From Clostridium paridis (GTDB lineage Bacteria; Bacillota; Clostridia; Clostridiales; Clostridiaceae), in contig NZ_JAESWA010000023.1 of the NCBI RefSeq assembly GCF_016765615.1, positions 392,093-456,092 of the forward strand: a stretch of DNA of 64,000 nt, read 5' to 3'. The notes under the pieces are model-generated. The model was not told where the DNA came from. It worked only from the letters and a program-made list of their open reading frames with translations, and made no database searches. This document shows positions 1 to 8,020 of the stretch, piece after piece (the stretch's first letter is position 1; every line of letters starts with the position of its first letter). The translations under genes and the position numbers were made by a program.

Positions 1-59
1 TTTATTCTGTTTAAGAAGTCATCTTTACAAAGTTTTTTATTAGTTATACAAATTAGCAT
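1..59 (-). CDS. thiE: ThiE, thiamine-phosphate synthase (N-terminal fragment, cut by window edge)
   Basis: Only the first 20 codons lie inside the window. The ATG at 59 (reading leftward) opens MLICITNKKLCKDDFLNRIK, which matches the usual ThiE opening (a beta strand ending in VTN/ITN followed by a short charged helix). The ribosome binding site AGGTAG overlaps the thiH stop codon, so the gene is coupled to thiH. ThiE joins HMP-PP and the thiazole phosphate made by the upstream genes to give thiamine phosphate. The identification rests on a short stretch plus its position as the last gene of the operon. Confidence 0.65.
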   Translation of the reverse strand, partial: MLICITNKKLCKDDFLNRI

Positions 60-68
60 AATCGCTAC

Positions 69-1223
69 CTAAACTCTTATATAATCTGTATAAACAGGTT
101 GAAGGCCTTTAGTAAGAATCATTTCATGCACTTCATTTACACTTCTGGGATCAGAGATTTCAAACTGCTCATCACCTTTTTCTTCTTCACTATGACCACC
201 AACACCAACCTTAACCCCAGCTGATATTTTTGTAGCTGCAAGTCCAATAACATTATCACGGAAACCAGCTCTTTCTCGTGTAGAAATTGTAATACCTGCA
301 AAAGGCATAAATAATCTATAAGCAAGCATAACTTGTAGAAGTTGCTTTTCGTGAACGTCATTTGGGTTATTATCTGCATTATTTATATAAGGTCTTAATC
401 TAGGAGTTGAGAAGGAAACTTCTGCATGAGGATATTTTTGCTGTATAAAATAAGCATGTAACCCTGCTGCAAAGGCATCTTTTCTAAAATCATCAAGTCC
501 AAGCAATGCTCCGAAGGAAACACCACGCATACCCCCAAGTATTGCACGTTCTTGAGCATTAAAGCGATATGGGAAAATTCTTTTTGGCCCTCTTAAATGA
601 ACCTGCTCATATTTATCAGTATTATAGGTTTCTTGATAAACAGAAACAAAATCCGCCCCACATTCATGTAAAAAAGCATATTCATCAGAATTTAATGGAT
701 ATATCTCAATACCAACTGTAGAGAAATATTTAGAAGCTAATTTTACTGCATCACCAATGTATTGAACTCCCGACATATGTCTAGATTCACCAGTTAAAAG
801 GAGAATCTCTTGTAAACCAGTAAGAGCTATTTCCTTAAGTTCAGCCTCTATTTCTTCTAAGGAAAGCATTCCACGGTGAATTTTATTCATGCAGTTAAAA
901 CCACAGTAAACACAATGGTTCTCACAATAGTTTGCAATATATAATGGAGTAAAAAGACAAACAGAATTACCAAAATGCTTTTTAGTTTCCTCCATTGATT
1001 TTCTTGCCATAGTTTCAAGTAATGGCATAGCAGCAGGAGAGAGTATTGCAGCATAATCTTCAATTGAAAGAGTATCCTTTGCTAGAGCTTTTTTTACGTC
1101 AATTTCTGTATAGTTTTCATGATTATATTCATTTACCAGTTTTAATACCTTGTCCATAATATCAGAATTAGTGGCTTCCATATCATCTAAATACTTCATA
1201 TGATCTACTTTTATAGCTTCCAT
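69..1223 (-). CDS. thiH: ThiH, 2-iminoacetate synthase (tyrosine lyase)
   Basis: A 384-residue radical SAM enzyme. The CxxxCxxC cluster motif is at C100, C104 and C107 (YCENHCVYCGF). By family it cleaves tyrosine to dehydroglycine (2-iminoacetate) and p-cresol, supplying the glycine-derived part of the thiazole to ThiG. This is the oxygen-sensitive route of anaerobes, in place of the glycine oxidase ThiO. Length is normal for ThiH and the C-terminal region (around 300-384) carries the usual ThiH/BATS conservation. It starts 2 bases after the thiG stop, so the two are very probably translated from one message. Confidence 0.95.
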   Translation of the reverse strand: MEAIKVDHMKYLDDMEATNSDIMDKVLKLVNEYNHENYTEIDVKKALAKDTLSIEDYAAILSPAAMPLLETMARKSMEETKKHFGNSVCLFTPLYIANYCENHCVYCGFNCMNKIHRGMLSLEEIEAELKEIALTGLQEILLLTGESRHMSGVQYIGDAVKLASKYFSTVGIEIYPLNSDEYAFLHECGADFVSVYQETYNTDKYEQVHLRGPKRIFPYRFNAQERAILGGMRGVSFGALLGLDDFRKDAFAAGLHAYFIQQKYPHAEVSFSTPRLRPYINNADNNPNDVHEKQLLQVMLAYRLFMPFAGITISTRERAGFRDNVIGLAATKISAGVKVGVGGHSEEEKGDEQFEISDPRSVNEVHEMILTKGLQPVYTDYIRV

Positions 1224-1225
1224 AA

Positions 1226-1993
1226 TTAATCCTCCAAAAATCCTGTTAGAGGACTTGATGCTTCGCCTTTAAAATCTAAAACTCTTCCAATGCCAGCTAA
1301 ATAAGCTTCACGACCTGCCTCAACAGCTTGTTTAAAAGCTTTCGCCATAAGAGTAACATCTTTTGCAGATGAAATTGCAGTATTACACATAACAGCTGAA
1401 GCCCCCATTTCCATAGCTTCACATGCTTGTGATGGACGACCAATACCTGCATCTACAATTATAGGTAAGTCTATTTCATTAATTAATATCTGAATAAATT
1501 CTTTAGTACAAAGGCCTTTGTTACTTCCAATTGGTGAGCCTAAAGGCATTACTGCTGCTGCACCTGCATTAACAAGGGATCTTGCAACATTTAAGTCAGG
1601 ATACATATATGGCATTACAACGAATCCTTCTTTTGCAAGCATTTCAGTAGCTTTTATTGTTTCGTAGTTATCTGGTAATAAATATTTTGAATCATGTATT
1701 ACCTCAACTTTAACAAAATTACCACATCCAATTTCTCTAGCAAGACGTGCTATTCTAACAGCTTCCTCAGCATTTCTAGCGCCTGAAGTGTTAGGTAGTA
1801 GCGTAATACCTTTAGGAATGTAATCTAAAATATTTTCTTCTCCACCAACATTTGCACGACGAAGTGCTAAAGTTATCATTTCAGCGCCACCACTTTCTAT
1901 AGCAGCTTTTATTAATTCAAGTGAAAATTTACCTGAACCTAATATAAATCTTGATTGAAATTCATGTCCCCCAATTATTAACTTATCACTCAT
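1226..1993 (-). CDS. thiG: ThiG, thiazole synthase
   Basis: A 255-residue TIM-barrel protein, full length for the family. K95 in the NFVKVEV strand fits the lysine that forms the Schiff base with deoxyxylulose 5-phosphate, and the phosphate-binding glycine loops ([17 protein letters not shown] around 165-182, [10 protein letters not shown] around 195-205) are present. ThiG condenses DXP, 2-iminoacetate from ThiH and sulfur from the ThiS thiocarboxylate into the thiazole phosphate carboxylate. Third gene of the thiS-F-G-H-E operon; its start lies 14 bases after thiF. Confidence 0.96.
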   Translation of the reverse strand: MSDKLIIGGHEFQSRFILGSGKFSLELIKAAIESGGAEMITLALRRANVGGEENILDYIPKGITLLPNTSGARNAEEAVRIARLAREIGCGNFVKVEVIHDSKYLLPDNYETIKATEMLAKEGFVVMPYMYPDLNVARSLVNAGAAAVMPLGSPIGSNKGLCTKEFIQILINEIDLPIIVDAGIGRPSQACEAMEMGASAVMCNTAISSAKDVTLMAKAFKQAVEAGREAYLAGIGRVLDFKGEASSPLTGFLED

Positions 1994-2007
1994 TTTATCT
2001 GTCCTTC

Positions 2008-2811
2008 CTATATTTCTTCGATTCCAACTAATAATCTAAGTATCATATTTGCTTGATGGCCAGCACATATTTGTACTCTTGGTGCCATAAGTCCACTTCC
2101 TATTCCAGAACCATTTTCTAGATCCCCACAAACATATAAATTTTTCATAGGTCTTGTGGTTTTTATTAGATTAGAACTTTCATATCCAGCCATACCAGAA
2201 GCAGCAACTATTTTTGCCTTAGGTAATTCACTAAGCCCAACATTGACAAGAATTGCTTTGGCATCTGGTTTATCAAAAGCTTCACAGATAACATCGTATC
2301 CACTAAAAAGTTCAACAACATTATCTTCAGTTACTCTAGTAGTTATTGTTTCTACTTTGATAAATGGATTAATTTCTTCTATTTGCTTTTTTAGGGCAAT
2401 AGTTTTAGGTAGTCCTAAATGGCTTATGTTATAGCATTGACGATTTAGATTGCTTGGTTCAACTATATCAAAATCCACTAATAGTAGATGACCAACACCT
2501 ATTCTTGCAAGCATAATTGATATATTAGAACCTAGTCCCCCGAGTCCTGCTATTGCAACCTTACCTTGCTTTAATTTTTTATGAACATGAGGAGTATGTC
2601 TTGCCATCATCATGCTTTCAAGCTCTTCTTCCTTTGGCATAGTGCCTTTACGGATTATAGTTAAAATATCATCTTCAGATATCTTATTATCCTTGTCTAT
2701 TTGAAAGCCATTTAATATTACAATGTCACTTTCATCTCCAAATTTATTTCTCACTTCAAAGGCTGTTTCTAAATTTACTTCAGTTTCTTTTCCGTTTAAG
2801 GTTATCTTCAC
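2008..2811 (-). CDS. thiF: ThiF-type adenylyltransferase with an N-terminal ThiS-like domain
   Basis: A 267-residue E1-like enzyme. The nucleotide-binding GLGGLGS is at 89-95, followed by the family motif DFDxVExSNLNRQ (about 113-125). It activates the C-terminal glycine of ThiS by adenylation before sulfur transfer. Residues 1-57 form a small ThiS-like beta-grasp domain without the terminal Gly-Gly, so that domain cannot act as sulfur carrier. The paired CxxC zinc ligands of E. coli ThiF are absent, which fits the shorter clostridial ThiF family 2. It begins 3 bases after thiS, implying coupled translation. Confidence 0.9.
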   Translation of the reverse strand: MKITLNGKETEVNLETAFEVRNKFGDESDIVILNGFQIDKDNKISEDDILTIIRKGTMPKEEELESMMMARHTPHVHKKLKQGKVAIAGLGGLGSNISIMLARIGVGHLLLVDFDIVEPSNLNRQCYNISHLGLPKTIALKKQIEEINPFIKVETITTRVTEDNVVELFSGYDVICEAFDKPDAKAILVNVGLSELPKAKIVAASGMAGYESSNLIKTTRPMKNLYVCGDLENGSGIGSGLMAPRVQICAGHQANMILRLLVGIEEI

Positions 2812-2814
2812 TTA

Positions 2815-3009
2815 TCAGCCACCTCCTACAAATCTTACAACTTCTACAGTATCTTCATCGTAAAGCATAGTGTCTTTGTATGCTGCTTTAGGAACAATAT
2901 CACCATTGCGTTCAACAGCAATTTTAGTAACATCATAGTTTTGTTCACTTAAAAAATCTAATAAACTTTTACTGCTTTCTAAAGAAATTGAAGTCCCATT
3001 TACTTTCAT
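2815..3009 (-). CDS. thiS: ThiS, sulfur carrier protein
   Basis: A 64-residue ubiquitin-fold carrier ending in GGG, whose terminal glycine is adenylated by ThiF and turned into a thiocarboxylate that donates sulfur to ThiG. The frame is open for 14 more codons upstream, but the ATG at 3009 is chosen because GGAAAGGAAGTG lies 6-10 bases before it, and because the upstream codons fall inside the riboswitch/terminator hairpin. First gene of the operon. Confidence 0.93.
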   Translation of the reverse strand: MKVNGTSISLESSKSLLDFLSEQNYDVTKIAVERNGDIVPKAAYKDTMLYDEDTVEVVRFVGGG

Positions 3010-3035
3010 TTTTTCACTTCCTTTCCAAATTTGCC

Positions 3036-3097
3036 CGAAAAAAAAGCACAAAAATGAGACTTACACCCTTTCGGTGGTGTACCCCATTTTGTGCTCT
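3036..3097 (-). promoter_or_regulatory. Putative HMP-PP (thiS-motif) riboswitch embedded in a terminator hairpin
   Basis: Read on the minus strand, AGCACAAAAUG (from 3095) pairs with CAUUUUUGUGCU (ending about 3045) and is followed by eight U residues (3045-3038), which makes an intrinsic terminator. Enclosed in the stem are an inner ACACC/GGUGU hairpin with CCGAAAG in its loop and flanking GGGGU and AAGUCUC segments that a plain terminator would not need. A terminator-embedded aptamer directly before thiS is the published architecture of the HMP-PP riboswitch of Firmicutes. The class assignment is by architecture and memory, not by a covariance search. Confidence 0.72.
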
Positions 3098-3110
3098 TTT
3101 TGTTGATAAA

Positions 3111-3139
3111 ATTATATTATATTAGAATAATTTGGTCAA
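3111..3139 (-). promoter_or_regulatory. Promoter of the thi operon
   Basis: On the minus strand there is TTGACC (3139-3134), a 17-base spacer, and TATAAT (3116-3111). The predicted transcription start, about 3104, lies just before the 5' arm of the thiS-motif hairpin, so the message would begin almost directly with the regulatory structure. Confidence 0.75.
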
Positions 3140-3252
3140 GTAGAAAAGTAAATTTCTTATTTGCTATCATATTTTGATTTTTATATTATAAAATATGGTA
3201 AAATTTATAAAAGCATATTTATAAAGTTCAATTCATATGTAAGGAGAATGCT

Positions 3253-4038
3253 ATGTACACAATTGGACAAGTAGCAAATATTATGGGGATTTCAAAAGAT
3301 AAGTTAAGGTACTATGAGGAAAAAGGAGTTTTGAAACCTTCACAAAATAATGAAAATAATTATAGACAGTATAGCTTAGAAGAGATGCTTTCTATATTAT
3401 CTATTGAGTTTTATAGATCATTGGATTTGGATTTTAAGAGCATAAAAAGAATTCATAATCAAAGTGATATTAAAGACTTAGAAGAAATTTTAGAAGATAA
3501 AAGAAAAGAGATAGTTAAGGAAGTAGATAGGCTAAATGCTATAGTTAATAGAATAAATAAGGCTAAAAAAGCATGTAATGACATAGAAAGATATCTAAAT
3601 AAATTTTCAATTAGAGCAATGAAGCCTATAAAAGTATTAGGCGAAATGTCAGACTTCACGGCCTTTAATGAATTTGAGGTTATTCATGAAAATAAGGATT
3701 AGCTAGAAGATGAGGCAATTATAAAAAGCATGAAAAGATATATAACTTTTAATGATGATGGAGTAGTGTCTAGTAAAATGTTCATTACTAAGGAAGTTGA
3801 AGAAGGAAAAGAGGAAAATGAAGGAAATATATTAGAATATGAGAAATGTTTATATACAATTGTTGAGGATGGATTAGATTATAAAAATGTTATGGAAGAT
3901 ACTTTTAAGAAGTTTAAGGAGTGGGTTTATTTAAATGATTATAAGGTAAAGGGAGAGGGAATTATAGGTATGTTATTAATAGAACATTTTCACGAAAAGG
4001 CAAGGTCATACTTAGAAGTTTATATTCCGATTGAATAG
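3253..4038 (+). pseudogene. MerR-family regulator with effector-binding domain, split by an in-frame amber stop
   Basis: Residues 1-70 are a MerR winged helix (opening MYTIGQVANIMGISKD, then LRYYEEKG), followed by a coiled-coil dimerisation helix (about 80-115). A TAG at 3700-3702 ends the frame after 149 residues. The same frame stays open after it for 9 codons and then 102 more to 4038. The second part looks like the missing C-terminal half of a GyrI-like effector domain (closing LEVYIPIE, typical of that fold). Read through, the total is about 261 residues, the normal size of a BmrR/TipA-like regulator. Seen: the stop and the preserved frame. Inferred: recent inactivation, or a truncated DNA-binding protein that can no longer sense its ligand. 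A second start at ATG 3730 has no clear ribosome binding site. Upstream, AAAATATGGTAAAAT (3190-3204) could be an extended -10. Confidence 0.8.
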
Positions 4039-4054
4039 TAGTTTATATTTAATA

Positions 4055-4085
4055 TTGACCTTGGGACAATCCCATAGTTTAGAAT
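4055..4085 (+). promoter_or_regulatory. MerR-type promoter with 19-bp spacer before the CPBP protease gene
   Basis: TTGACC (4055-4060) and TAGAAT (4080-4085) are separated by 19 bases. The spacer holds the dyad TGGGA-CAA-TCCCA. An over-long spacer with a central dyad is the hallmark of promoters that need a MerR-family protein to untwist the DNA. The broken MerR gene just upstream is the obvious partner. Confidence 0.7.
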
Positions 4086-4118
4086 AAAGCTGAAATTGAA
4101 TTATGGGAGGAATAGTTT

Positions 4119-4841
4119 ATGAATAGACAAAAGCAGATAAGAAGCGTAGGTAAGATTTTAATACTTCACTTGTTTCCAGGAATGATGTTAAGTCTTATAT
4201 ATGTTTTGTTGTTAAGGTTTGAGGTGTTAATAGAATATCCTAAATTAATTATATTAGCTGTAGCAGGGAGTTTTACTATTATACCGATAGAGATGGGATG
4301 TTTATTTTATGTATCAAAGAAAGAATCTGGAAGTTTTAATATATTCAACATATTAGGCCTCAAAAGCAAGCTTAAGGTTAAAGAGTATGTAATTTATACT
4401 ATATTTCTACTCGGACTAGCAGGAATAATTATGACAGCCTTAAAGCCATTTTCAAATTACTTATTGGATTCTGTTTTTAGTTGGATTCCAAAGTGGTATA
4501 ACTACAATCAGGAAATGGAGTTATTTAGAAAGAGCTTTATAAAAATATCAATTGTAGTTAGTTTCTTATTTTTTACAGTAATAGGGCCAATTACTGAAGA
4601 ACTCTACTTTAGGGGATATCTACTTGCGCGTATGAAATGGATGGGCAAATATAGCATTTTAATAAATACTATATTATTTGCAGTTTACCACTTTTGGTCA
4701 CCGTGGCTTATAATTGCGAGAATTGCAGCCTTTTTACCATTATTTTATTTCGTATATAAAAAGGATTCTTTTAAATTAGGGATATTTGTACATTGTTTAG
4801 CAAACTTCACTGATGTGCTAGCTTTAATGGTATTATTATAA
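4119..4841 (+). CDS. CPBP-family intramembrane metalloprotease (CAAX protease homologue)
   Basis: A 240-residue polytopic membrane protein with about six hydrophobic segments. The CPBP motifs are present: EExxxR at E160-E161-R165 (TEELYFRG), a histidine at H191 (VYHFWSP), and a C-terminal H and N in HCLANFTD (about 226-231). In bacteria, family members act in bacteriocin self-immunity, peptide processing or stress resistance; the substrate here is unknown. The ribosome binding site is GGGAGG. The MerR-type promoter directly upstream suggests induction by a drug or other amphipathic compound, but the neighbouring regulator is interrupted. Confidence 0.85.
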   Translation: MNRQKQIRSVGKILILHLFPGMMLSLIYVLLLRFEVLIEYPKLIILAVAGSFTIIPIEMGCLFYVSKKESGSFNIFNILGLKSKLKVKEYVIYTIFLLGLAGIIMTALKPFSNYLLDSVFSWIPKWYNYNQEMELFRKSFIKISIVVSFLFFTVIGPITEELYFRGYLLARMKWMGKYSILINTILFAVYHFWSPWLIIARIAAFLPLFYFVYKKDSFKLGIFVHCLANFTDVLALMVLL

Positions 4842-4866
4842 TAGTTAGTAATATTTAGGGGGACTT

Positions 4867-5334
4867 ATGAAATATAAGATTAGGTTAATATGTATACTTT
4901 TATTTACTTTGTCTATAGTAGGATATGGATGTAGTAGTGTAGAAGCTGAAAAGAAACTGCCCAAAACAGATGAAAGACTAATTTATATAAGTATTGATAA
5001 ATATTCACAAGATGGAAACATGACAGTTGGGGTAAATGATACTAAAATATTCGAATCTAAAAAAGAGCAAGTAGCAGTAAGTGATATTATTAGCATATTT
5101 AATAGCAAAGAACCTGTAGATGAAAAGTTTGAAAATCCTAAATATAGAATTATATTCTTATATAATTTAGATCCTAAACAATCTGAAGTTAGAGATGAGT
5201 TTATGGAAAGTGTTAGATTTCAAGTTATAGATAAAGATGGACTACTAGTTCAAAACGAAGATACAAAACAAACCTTTAGAATTAGTGGAGAAGGATATGA
5301 CAAGTTATCTAAATATTTAAATCTATTAAAGTGA
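4867..5334 (+). CDS. Putative lipoprotein of unknown function
   Basis: A 155-residue exported protein. The N terminus has a short positive stretch, a hydrophobic core (about 8-20) and a cysteine at about 22 in a GYGCSS context. This is an imperfect lipobox, so lipidation is likely but not certain. The mature part is acidic and lysine-rich with mixed alpha/beta character, and no known domain was recognised. The ribosome binding site AGGGGGG lies close before the ATG. It sits in a run of small plus-strand genes and may share the transcript of the CPBP protease. Confidence 0.75.
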   Translation: MKYKIRLICILLFTLSIVGYGCSSVEAEKKLPKTDERLIYISIDKYSQDGNMTVGVNDTKIFESKKEQVAVSDIISIFNSKEPVDEKFENPKYRIIFLYNLDPKQSEVRDEFMESVRFQVIDKDGLLVQNEDTKQTFRISGEGYDKLSKYLNLLK

Positions 5335-5352
5335 AATTAGGGAGGGTTTAAA

Positions 5353-5820
5353 ATGCAAGGAAATCATATCAGAAATGCTGTAAGAGCAATTATTATAGAA
5401 GATGGTAAGATTCTTTTATGTAAATATGAAGATAAAGAGGGTATTTTTTATGCTTGTGTAGGTGGTGGACAAAATACCTTTGAAGATATTCATTCAGCTT
5501 TGCGTAGAGAGTGTAAAGAAGAAATTAATAGTGAGATAATTATAGAAAAAATGGTATGTGTAAGAGAGGCCTTTTTTGATAATTATGATAAAAGTGGTGC
5601 TATTGAAAGAATACACCAGATAGAATATTTCTTTAAGTGTTCATTAAAGGATATGAAAAATATTTGTATAGGTGATAATCCAGATTTTAATTCACTTGGA
5701 TTTGAATGGATACCATTAAAAAAATTAAAAGATCTTCGTGTTTTTCCTAGTTTATTTAAAGAATATATACATCTAGATGGTACGTTTGAGGACATAGTTT
5801 ATTTAGGTTTGAGTAATTGA
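5353..5820 (+). CDS. Nudix hydrolase
   Basis: A 155-residue protein with a Nudix box GGGQNTFEDIHSALRRECKE-E (about 37-59), matching Gx5Ex7REUxEE, which binds Mg2+ and hydrolyses nucleoside-diphosphate-linked substrates. The usual glycine after the EE pair is replaced (EEIN). The substrate cannot be told from sequence. It has a strong ribosome binding site, GGGAGGG. Two further Nudix genes in this window (43947 and 48312) are of different subtypes and not close duplicates. Confidence 0.88.
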   Translation: MQGNHIRNAVRAIIIEDGKILLCKYEDKEGIFYACVGGGQNTFEDIHSALRRECKEEINSEIIIEKMVCVREAFFDNYDKSGAIERIHQIEYFFKCSLKDMKNICIGDNPDFNSLGFEWIPLKKLKDLRVFPSLFKEYIHLDGTFEDIVYLGLSN

Positions 5821-5865
5821 TAAAGTAAAGCTTGGGAATTTAGTTAGTGAGTAGGGGTGTTATAT

Positions 5866-6546
5866 ATGTTACATGAGCTAACTTCAAAGTTAAAAAACCT
5901 TGGTGCAAGTTTTATTAAGACAGTAGATATATCTAAGCTTACACCAAAAGAGAATATGGGATATAATAATGCTATTTTGATAGGAATTGTATTAAGTCCA
6001 AGATATATTTATAAGTTATCCAAAGAAAACACACTAGATTATTCTGAGTTTTCGGAAAAGGAACATAGAGCAGATATCCTTGCAGATTGGACTGAAGAAT
6101 TTATTGTTTCTAAAGGATATAAAGCCTCTTCTCAATCTGAAAGAAATTTACTCCAGCATGATCTTTTTGAGAGTGAAATAAAAACTACTCCACTTCCACA
6201 TAAAAAGGTTGCAGTTTTAGCAGGTGTAGGGTGGATAGGAAAAAATAATTTGCTAGTTACTAATGAGTACGGAAGTGCATTATGCATGTGTAGTGTTTTG
6301 ACAGATGCACCACTACCAATAGAAAAATCTGAAATGGTTATGCCAAAGTGCGGAGATTGCACTATTTGTAAGGACATATGTCCAGCAAAAGTTATACACG
6401 GCACAACATGGGAAGTTGGAATAGACAGAGATTTAATTGTTGATGTATACAACTGTGTAACATGCCTAAAATGTTTATCTCATTGTGCATGGACACAGAA
6501 ATATATGAATGAGAATTTATATGGTAAAATTAATGAAAATAAATAA
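5866..6546 (+). CDS. QueG-like 4Fe-4S double-cluster protein
   Basis: A 226-residue protein related to epoxyqueuosine reductase QueG but much shorter than the usual 300-380 residues. The core GVGWIGKNNLLV is QueG-like. Two 4Fe-4S sites follow: CGDCTICKDICP and CVTCLKCLSHC. The C-terminal HEAT-like region of true QueG is missing, so it may not act on queuosine tRNA; such short forms occur in clostridia as uncharacterised reductases. An in-frame GTG at 5857 would add three residues, but AGGGGTG sits 6 bases before the ATG at 5866. Its tail overlaps nothing, and the next gene follows after 28 bases. Confidence 0.82.
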   Translation: MLHELTSKLKNLGASFIKTVDISKLTPKENMGYNNAILIGIVLSPRYIYKLSKENTLDYSEFSEKEHRADILADWTEEFIVSKGYKASSQSERNLLQHDLFESEIKTTPLPHKKVAVLAGVGWIGKNNLLVTNEYGSALCMCSVLTDAPLPIEKSEMVMPKCGDCTICKDICPAKVIHGTTWEVGIDRDLIVDVYNCVTCLKCLSHCAWTQKYMNENLYGKINENK

Positions 6547-6574
6547 ATCTGTTTTGTGTAAGGAGTGTGAACGA

Positions 6575-6850
6575 ATGTACTATGTTTATTTAATGAGTAA
6601 TATAGAGCCAATAAATGAAGATTTAATTAAGCGGCATGTTGATCATTTAAAAGAATTAAAGAGAATAGGAAAGTTAATTCTTTGTGGACCATTTACAGAT
6701 TATCCTGGGGGAATGGTAGTAATTTCTGCAGAAAATATTTCAGAAGCAACAGAAATTGCGAAATCAGATCCATTCATTAAATCTGGATGTAAGTCTTTTG
6801 AAATTAGAACTATTGAATTGGCAAATGAAGAAAATAATTATTTGCTGTAG
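6575..6850 (+). CDS. YciI-family protein
   Basis: A 91-residue ferredoxin-like alpha/beta protein. The opening MYYVYLMSNIEP, a conserved histidine in RHVDHLKEL and the segment GPFTDYPGGMVVI are typical of YciI/YCII domains, which dimerise and carry a His/Asp pair of uncertain catalytic role. The ATG at 6575 is chosen for its AAGGAGTG ribosome binding site; the longer open frame upstream overlaps the preceding Fe-S gene and looks non-coding. Confidence 0.85.
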   Translation: MYYVYLMSNIEPINEDLIKRHVDHLKELKRIGKLILCGPFTDYPGGMVVISAENISEATEIAKSDPFIKSGCKSFEIRTIELANEENNYLL

Positions 6851-6865
6851 AAAAAGGAGAATAAT

Positions 6866-7399
6866 ATGTTAGATTTATTTAAAGCATTTACAACACAAGA
6901 TGACTTTGTATATGAGGGAGCTTTTATAGCCAAGGTTAAATATAAGCAGTTTAGGGCAGAGTCAGATAAAGAAATTTACAAAAATGAAGTTGTTAAAGGT
7001 AATAGTAAACTTTGTATATTAAACTGCAATGGATACATAAATGATGAAATTGCAGAGACCTTAACAGTTTACTTAATGATGAATGTTAAGGTTAAGGAAG
7101 AAACTAAAAAAGAAACTATTCAAGATGTAGGAACCTTATGGAGAACTTTTTCAAAAGAAGAAATTGCAGAGTTTAGCCATAGAACAGGGGACACAAATTC
7201 TATTCATCTAACAGATAATCCAGTAGTACAAGGATTATTCCTACTTAAAGAGCTTTGCAGCACTACTAATGCAAATGAGATAGAAGTGAAATACGTAAGT
7301 CCTGTTTATGGTTGTAATCCGGTATATTTGAAGCATGAGGAAAATGTAATTAAAGGATTTAGTGATGGAAAATTATGCTTTGAAGCAACAATAGGTTAA
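6866..7399 (+). CDS. MaoC-like hot-dog domain protein
   Basis: A 177-residue protein. The second half has the hydratase-2/MaoC signature FSKEEIAEFSHRTGDTNSIH (about 92-111), in which D and H fit the catalytic dyad of (R)-specific enoyl-CoA hydratases. The N-terminal half (1-85) has no clear match but could be a degenerate second hot-dog fold, giving the double-hot-dog layout known in this family. The substrate is unknown and no fatty-acid genes lie nearby. The ribosome binding site is AAAGGAGAA. Confidence 0.7.
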   Translation: MLDLFKAFTTQDDFVYEGAFIAKVKYKQFRAESDKEIYKNEVVKGNSKLCILNCNGYINDEIAETLTVYLMMNVKVKEETKKETIQDVGTLWRTFSKEEIAEFSHRTGDTNSIHLTDNPVVQGLFLLKELCSTTNANEIEVKYVSPVYGCNPVYLKHEENVIKGFSDGKLCFEATIG

Positions 7400-7418
7400 A
7401 ATCTTGGGGGGACAATTT

Positions 7419-7895
7419 ATGAAGGTTATATTTCTTGATATAGATGGTGTTCTTAATTCTGAAGAATTTTTTGTGAATAACAAAGATCAAGTAATTGATA
7501 AAAATAGAGTGAGTATTTTAAAAAATATTATTGATATAACAGGAGCTACTATCGTTATGTCTTCTGGTTGGAAATTATGGTTTGATGATAATATGATGCC
7601 ACAGGATGATTTTTCTAATAGCTTATATGAAGTTTTATGTGAATTTGACATAAAGTTATTTGGGAAAACACCTGATTTTAGCAACGAAGAAATAAGAACT
7701 AGAAAAACATTTAGTCATGTAAAAGCCAAAGAAATTATGGCATGGTTAAATGAGCATGAAGATGTAGACAAATACGTTGTGATAGATGATTTAGATATGA
7801 AAGATGAAGAAATAAATTCCCATTTAGTTAGGATAAATGGGAAAATAGGTATTACAGAAGAGGATGCTAAAACTGTTATAGAAATGATTAAATAA
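7419..7895 (+). CDS. HAD-superfamily phosphatase-like protein (HAD_SAK type)
   Basis: A 158-residue protein opening MKVIFLDIDGVLNS, the HAD motif I with the nucleophile Asp and the acid/base Asp two residues on. IVMSSGWK (about 40-47) is motif II with its Ser. VVIDDLD (about 118-124) is motif IV. This short form resembles the HAD domains found in Swiss-army-knife RNA repair proteins, here alone. A TTG at 7404 is in frame, but the G-run ending at 7411 places the start at ATG 7419. Confidence 0.82.
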   Translation: MKVIFLDIDGVLNSEEFFVNNKDQVIDKNRVSILKNIIDITGATIVMSSGWKLWFDDNMMPQDDFSNSLYEVLCEFDIKLFGKTPDFSNEEIRTRKTFSHVKAKEIMAWLNEHEDVDKYVVIDDLDMKDEEINSHLVRINGKIGITEEDAKTVIEMIK

Positions 7896-7903
7896 ATATG
7901 AGT

Positions 7904-7938
7904 TAAGGGAGCTTTATTTAAAGCTCCCTTATTTGATA
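7904..7938 (+). terminator. Hairpin terminator after the HAD gene
   Basis: TAAGGGAGCTTTA and TAAAGCTCCCTTA form a 12-13-bp stem with a very short loop, followed by TTTG. The U-tract is weak, but the position 9 bases after the stop fits a terminator. Confidence 0.6.
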
Positions 7939-8020
7939 AAAAGGTGAAATAAAAAGTAGTCATTTAGGGAACTATATTTACAAAAGTAAAAGAAAGTAAT
8001 AGTAAATGGAGGTATAAAAG

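Noticed and set aside
3036-3139. TPP riboswitch before the thi operon
   Set aside because: The TPP consensus segments (CUGAGA, ACCUGA-like) are not present, and the structure is too small; the thiS/HMP-PP motif fits better.
3700-3702. Amber codon as pyrrolysine or programmed read-through
   Set aside because: No pyl genes or stop-codon context element are in the window; a nonsense mutation is simpler.
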